Positions 61,054-64,000 of a stretch of 64,000 bases of DNA are shown piece by piece. The position numbers were made by a program, and so were the translations under genes. This DNA comes from Lysinibacillus fusiformis. GTDB lineage: Bacteria > Bacillota > Bacilli > Bacillales_A > Planococcaceae. Position 1 is the first letter of the stretch. Every line of letters begins with the position of its first letter. The stretch lies in NCBI RefSeq assembly GCF_003049525.1, contig NZ_PYWL01000010.1:62001-126000 (forward strand), given 5' to 3'. The notes beneath the pieces are model-generated. The model worked only from the letters and a program-made list of their open reading frames with translations, did not search any database and was not told where the DNA came from.

Positions 61054-61721
61054 GACGTTGCCTCTAGCTTATAGCCAACGCCTCGTACCGTGATGATTTC
61101 AACAGCCGTATCAAAACGATTTAATCTTTCTCGAACCCGCTTCACATGCGTATTCAATGTTTGCTCGTCCCCATCATAGTCATAGCCCCATACTTGCTCC
61201 ATTATATAGCTCCTTGTAAATACCTGGTTAGGACGTGATGCCAATAACGCCAGCAATTCAAATTCCTTTAAAGGTAAGATAAGTGTCTCTTCTCCAATAA
61301 TAACCTCGAAGCTACGACGATCGATTACTAGATGGCCCACTTGGATGGTTATTTGATTTTTCTTATCCAATCTACGCAAGATAGCGGCTATACGAAATAA
61401 TAATTCCTTTGGCTCAAAGGGCTTCACAACATAATCATCTGAGCCGGCTAAAAAGCCTCGCTCTTTATCTTCAAGCTCACCCTTTGCTGTTAATAATAAA
61501 ACAGGAATATCGTAATCTTGTGTTAAAGTCTCGGTCAGTGTGAATCCATCCATCCCTGGCATCATCACATCTACGACTGCTAAATCGGGTAGATTCCCGT
61601 TAAGTAATGCTAGTGCCTGCTGAGCATTTTCCGCACGTAACACTTGATAGCCCTCTTTTGTTAAATAAATATTTACTAGCTGTAAAATATGCACATCGTC
61701 ATCGACAACAAGAATTTTCAT
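61050..61721 (-). CDS. OmpR-family response regulator
   Basis: This 223-residue regulator has receiver residues VDDD, phosphorylated D51 (VVDVMMPGMDG), KPFEPKELLFR, and an OmpR/PhoB winged helix (FELLALLASRPNQVFTR; LNTHVKRVRERL; TVRGVGYKLE). The start is ATG 61721 after GGAGGTAAG; ORF extension to 61739 would include the ribosome binding site. It is the first gene of the two-component operon. Confidence 0.94.
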   Translation of the reverse strand: MKILVVDDDVHILQLVNIYLTKEGYQVLRAENAQQALALLNGNLPDLAVVDVMMPGMDGFTLTETLTQDYDIPVLLLTAKGELEDKERGFLAGSDDYVVKPFEPKELLFRIAAILRRLDKKNQITIQVGHLVIDRRSFEVIIGEETLILPLKEFELLALLASRPNQVFTRSYIMEQVWGYDYDGDEQTLNTHVKRVRERLNRFDTAVEIITVRGVGYKLEATS

Positions 61722-61747
61722 CTGCTTACCTCCAGTCAATATGAAAA

Positions 61748-61772
61748 AAATTCGCTCACTTGGAACGAATTT
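61748..61772 (-). terminator. Terminator of the GntR/DUF1648 operon
   Basis: AAATTCG (61748-61754) pairs with CGAATTT (61766-61772), extending to ATGAAAA/TTTTCAT with one bulge. Seven T residues follow leftward. Confidence 0.8.
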
Positions 61773-61794
61773 TTCATCATAGATCCTTATTATT

Positions 61795-62889
61795 TTATAA
61801 CGAAAATATAGAAATCAACAGCAATAAGAGAAAAGGTAACCCAATGACAATATATCCTCTTGGATTGGCAAGGTTCATCGTCCACCCTACCCCAAAACGT
61901 TTCTCTACAAAAACAGAAGGATCCTGACGATTCATATAAATTAAACCGCCCTTCCAATAACGATCTTCATCCACATCCATGACCTGTGAATCAATATTTT
62001 TTTCATAGCGAACTCTATATTTGCGCTTTTTCACAACATAAATTAAAAGAGAACCGACTACAACAGCTAAAAATAAAACAAATAGCGGTAATAGCTTATA
62101 GCCTACAGTCATGGAAGGATAAATATTACTAAGTTGTAGCACCGTTAATAACACTGTTATAGCATAGCTTACTAATAAAATTTGCCAGCTCATAAATTTT
62201 CGAGTTTTTAGCTGATCCTCTAGTGATTCCTCCTTGCGATTTACCGCTATTTTGATGGCAGAACGCTTTATCGAATCAGTAATGCCCCACATCATGAATT
62301 GCATCATAAGCATAACAAGAGGCAACGAAATGGCCGTTAAATACGTCTTGCTTTTCCAAGCATCTGCCTCTCCACTTGGTCCCCAATGTACAGCTATATT
62401 AGCTGGCATTTGATCGTAATGAAGGATTGTATAAATAATTAAAAATCCTGATATCACTAAGGGCACAGCAAAGAATGACCAAGGAAGCATCTCATCACGG
62501 CTTCGTGCTGTGAGATCGACTGCACGTACCTGTTTAAGATTTACGCCCCACTGCTCCTGCCTTTTTAAGGCTGATATCTTTTGGTGATATACCCAGTATA
62601 GCCCCATACTCACTGTAAGCATGCTCCATAAACAACCGAGTAAAAACATACCTTGAATGGATTCAGAAGTAAGCAAGTTGTAACTAATAATCATAACAAT
62701 TAAAAACACCACGCCAGTGCCTCCGACTATTTGGGCGTAACGTTTTTTCACATTAGCTAGGGCAGGATGCTTAATATTTTGATCTGGCACAGTGACCCCA
62801 AAAACAATGGTCTCACGTACAATAAAAGGAACGATTATTTGTAAAACTAATGTCATGATGTAAATAGATATAAAAACACCAAGTAGCAT
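61795..62889 (-). CDS. DUF1648/DUF5808 membrane protein
   Basis: This 364-residue protein has about eight hydrophobic helices. DUF1648 is recognised by YDQMPANIAVHWGPSGEADAWKSK (about residues 170-195), a segment also found in SdpI-type immunity proteins. The C-terminus has WKGGLIYMNRQDPSVFVEKRFGVGWTMN, typical of DUF5808. It lies four bases after the GntR gene. Proteins of this pairing are often regulated by GntR/YtrA-like repressors and related to SdpI immunity, but the function is unproven. Confidence 0.82.
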   Translation of the reverse strand: MLLGVFISIYIMTLVLQIIVPFIVRETIVFGVTVPDQNIKHPALANVKKRYAQIVGGTGVVFLIVMIISYNLLTSESIQGMFLLGCLWSMLTVSMGLYWVYHQKISALKRQEQWGVNLKQVRAVDLTARSRDEMLPWSFFAVPLVISGFLIIYTILHYDQMPANIAVHWGPSGEADAWKSKTYLTAISLPLVMLMMQFMMWGITDSIKRSAIKIAVNRKEESLEDQLKTRKFMSWQILLVSYAITVLLTVLQLSNIYPSMTVGYKLLPLFVLFLAVVVGSLLIYVVKKRKYRVRYEKNIDSQVMDVDEDRYWKGGLIYMNRQDPSVFVEKRFGVGWTMNLANPRGYIVIGLPFLLLLLISIFSL

Positions 62890-62893
62890 ATTG

Positions 62894-63289
62894 CTACACT
62901 CCCTCTGCTGGAATATGCAAGTCTGCGAACACCTTTTTCATCATGTGCTCAATTTGTTCTACTGTTGCGCCGAGCACCATACCTTCTGCCACAACAGGCT
63001 TTAAATTCTTTTCAATTTGTCGTAATTGTTCTGGCGTCAAAGCCTTCTCCTCTGTTGAACATATAATGGCTCCCGATTTCGCGCGTATAGCTATTATGCC
63101 TTTAGCCTCTAATTCATGATAGCTTTTATTTACAGTATGCATATTAACGCCTAAATCAGCAGCTAAACTCCGAACAGATGGCAAGGTCTCTCCTTGCTTC
63201 ATATCTCCTCTTGCTATCCCTTCAATGATTTGACGTGTCACCTGCTCATAGATGGGAACGTCAGATTGCGGCTCTATTTGAATAAACAT
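62894..63289 (-). CDS. GntR-family transcriptional regulator (YtrA subfamily)
   Basis: This 131-residue protein has an N-terminal winged helix (VPIYEQVTRQIIEGIARGDMKQGETLPSVRSLAADLGVNMHTVNKSYHELE) and a short helical C-terminal dimerisation tail of about 60 residues, which is the YtrA type. These usually repress ABC transporter or membrane-protein operons. The start is ATG 63289, after GGAGC; a longer frame to 63340 would overlap the palindrome. It is the first gene of an operon with the DUF1648 protein and probably autoregulated by the palindrome just upstream. Confidence 0.9.
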   Translation of the reverse strand: MFIQIEPQSDVPIYEQVTRQIIEGIARGDMKQGETLPSVRSLAADLGVNMHTVNKSYHELEAKGIIAIRAKSGAIICSTEEKALTPEQLRQIEKNLKPVVAEGMVLGATVEQIEHMMKKVFADLHIPAEGV

Positions 63290-63302
63290 GTTTATCAGCT
63301 CC

Positions 63303-63333
63303 ATATTTGTTATATGTTTAGTATAACAAATAT
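63303..63333. promoter_or_regulatory. Perfect 12-7-12 palindrome upstream of gntR
   Basis: ATATTTGTTATA (63303-63314), spacer TGTTTAG, TATAACAAATAT (63322-63333). It ends 14 bases before the GntR start codon and likely overlaps the promoter, as expected for an autorepressor operator. Confidence 0.8.
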
Positions 63334-63362
63334 TTTTCAAATGTACATGAAGGACAAACTAT

Positions 63363-64000
63363 TTATAGTGAGCGCTTAATCGTCTCGATAAAATTTTGCA
63401 CCAGCAAATTTTGCTTTTCTTTTTTTCTCGTACAAATGGAAATTTTATGTTTAACGGGATGTATATCTTTTATATAGACCCTTGCCAATTGCCCACTCTC
63501 GACATATTCCCTAACTGCCAGGGATGAAATAAAATTGGCTCCATATCCCGCTATAACAGAACGTATGGTTTCATTGATCCCATTAAATTGTAACGCAATT
63601 TTTGGTGGCTCTACTTGGTACGTTTGACATAAGGAAAATAGATGCTCTCTCATCGAGCTCCCTTTCTCTCTCATAATAAATGGCTCCTGAAACATTTCAA
63701 TTAATGTAATAGTTTGATGAGCATACCTATGATGGGGTGACACCACAAACCATAGTTCATCCTCATATAATTCCTCCCACCATATTTCTTTAGGTCTCTC
63801 AGAAATTCCTCCGCCATAAATGGCAATGTCGGCTTTATAGTGTATTAGTTGCTCAAAGGCATCCTTTGTATTGGTAGTTGTAATCATTAAATTTACATGT
63901 TCATTGGCTGCCTTAAAAGTAGCTGCCCATTTAGGAATTAAAAAATTGGCTGGTAGATAAGTAGATACTATATGTAAATCCCCTGCTTTGGCAAGGCGAT
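63363..64000 (-). CDS. LysR-type transcriptional regulator, C-terminal part (N-terminus beyond window)
   Basis: The frame stays open through the right edge, so the helix-turn-helix half is missing. The visible 212 codons form a LysR substrate-binding domain: LAKAGDLHIVSTYLPANFLIPKW, NLMITTTNTKDAFEQLIHYKADIAIYGGG, and later GYGANFISSLAVREYVE. This resembles CysL/YtlI-type regulators, but the effector cannot be inferred. It lies upstream of, and in the same direction as, the GntR gene, with about 70 bases between. Confidence 0.88.
   Translation of the reverse strand, partial: RLAKAGDLHIVSTYLPANFLIPKWAATFKAANEHVNLMITTTNTKDAFEQLIHYKADIAIYGGGISERPKEIWWEELYEDELWFVVSPHHRYAHQTITLIEMFQEPFIMREKGSSMREHLFSLCQTYQVEPPKIALQFNGINETIRSVIAGYGANFISSLAVREYVESGQLARVYIKDIHPVKHKISICTRKKEKQNLLVQNFIETIKRSL

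Overview
The window looks like chromosomal DNA from a low-GC Gram-positive rod of the Bacillaceae/Planococcaceae type, most probably a Lysinibacillus-like organism. This is inferred from the AT-rich composition, the strong AGGAGG-type ribosome binding sites with many TTG and GTG starts, the S-layer-homology (SLH) proteins, the seven-gene Mrp antiporter, the YxlEFG-type ABC module, and a CstR-type regulator close to the staphylococcal protein. No species-level marker (rRNA, tRNA, housekeeping phylogeny gene) is present, so the genus is an inference. I see no rRNA, tRNA, CRISPR array, transposase, integrase or replication origin.

Layout. 1-4.5 kb: a partial VanZ-family gene, a small DUF6509-like gene, an alanyl-tRNA editing protein and a chemoreceptor. 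4.8-8.4 kb: a compact oxidoreductase-plus-exporter operon, made of a Tat-signal small subunit, a GMC-type flavoprotein, TatA and TatC. 8.4-9.2 kb: a membrane-anchored phosphoesterase. 9.5-13.2 kb: a very large hybrid sensor kinase and its response regulator. 13.3-25.1 kb: the most distinctive region, with two operons transcribed leftward. The promoter-distal operon encodes an Ig-repeat/lamin-tail-like protein and an SLH protein. The other encodes two aegerolysin-like proteins, an acetyltransferase, three tandem phage-tail-collar proteins and a 1233-residue SLH protein with eight InlB-type repeats. Both operons carry the same 20-base palindromic motif 44-45 bases upstream of a TATAATAAAAA element, so I infer that they form one regulon for a cell-surface or secreted system.

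25.4-31 kb: a LuxR-type regulator divergent from a methyltransferase/saccharopine-dehydrogenase-like pair with a Fur/Per-like palindrome between them, then an ArtPQR-type amino-acid ABC transporter. 31-37 kb: mrpABCDEFG, preceded by a leader that can fold around a 10-bp stem. 37.4-46.5 kb: a KdpD-like USP protein, an Fsr-type exporter, a DUF421 protein, a HEPN-like/CBS fusion, YxlEFG, a phosphatase, a PfkB sugar kinase, an acetyltransferase and a DMT permease. 46.7-53.2 kb: a five-gene operon joining a ferric/aminoethylphosphonate-type ABC transporter to an argininosuccinate-lyase-like enzyme and a BadF/NagK-type kinase. This is a plausible uptake and breakdown pathway for an unidentified substrate.

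53.3-64 kb: two paralogous transglutaminase-like secreted proteins, a CstR-like persulfide sensor, a glycosyltransferase-2 protein lacking its usual DxD aspartates, a 13-unit Sel1 repeat protein, a small oxidase-subunit-like membrane protein, a two-component system, a DUF1648/DUF5808 membrane protein with its GntR regulator, and the C-terminal part of a LysR regulator cut by the window end. The GntR gene is preceded by a perfect 12-7-12 palindrome whose core matches the palindrome upstream of yxlEFG 20 kb away.
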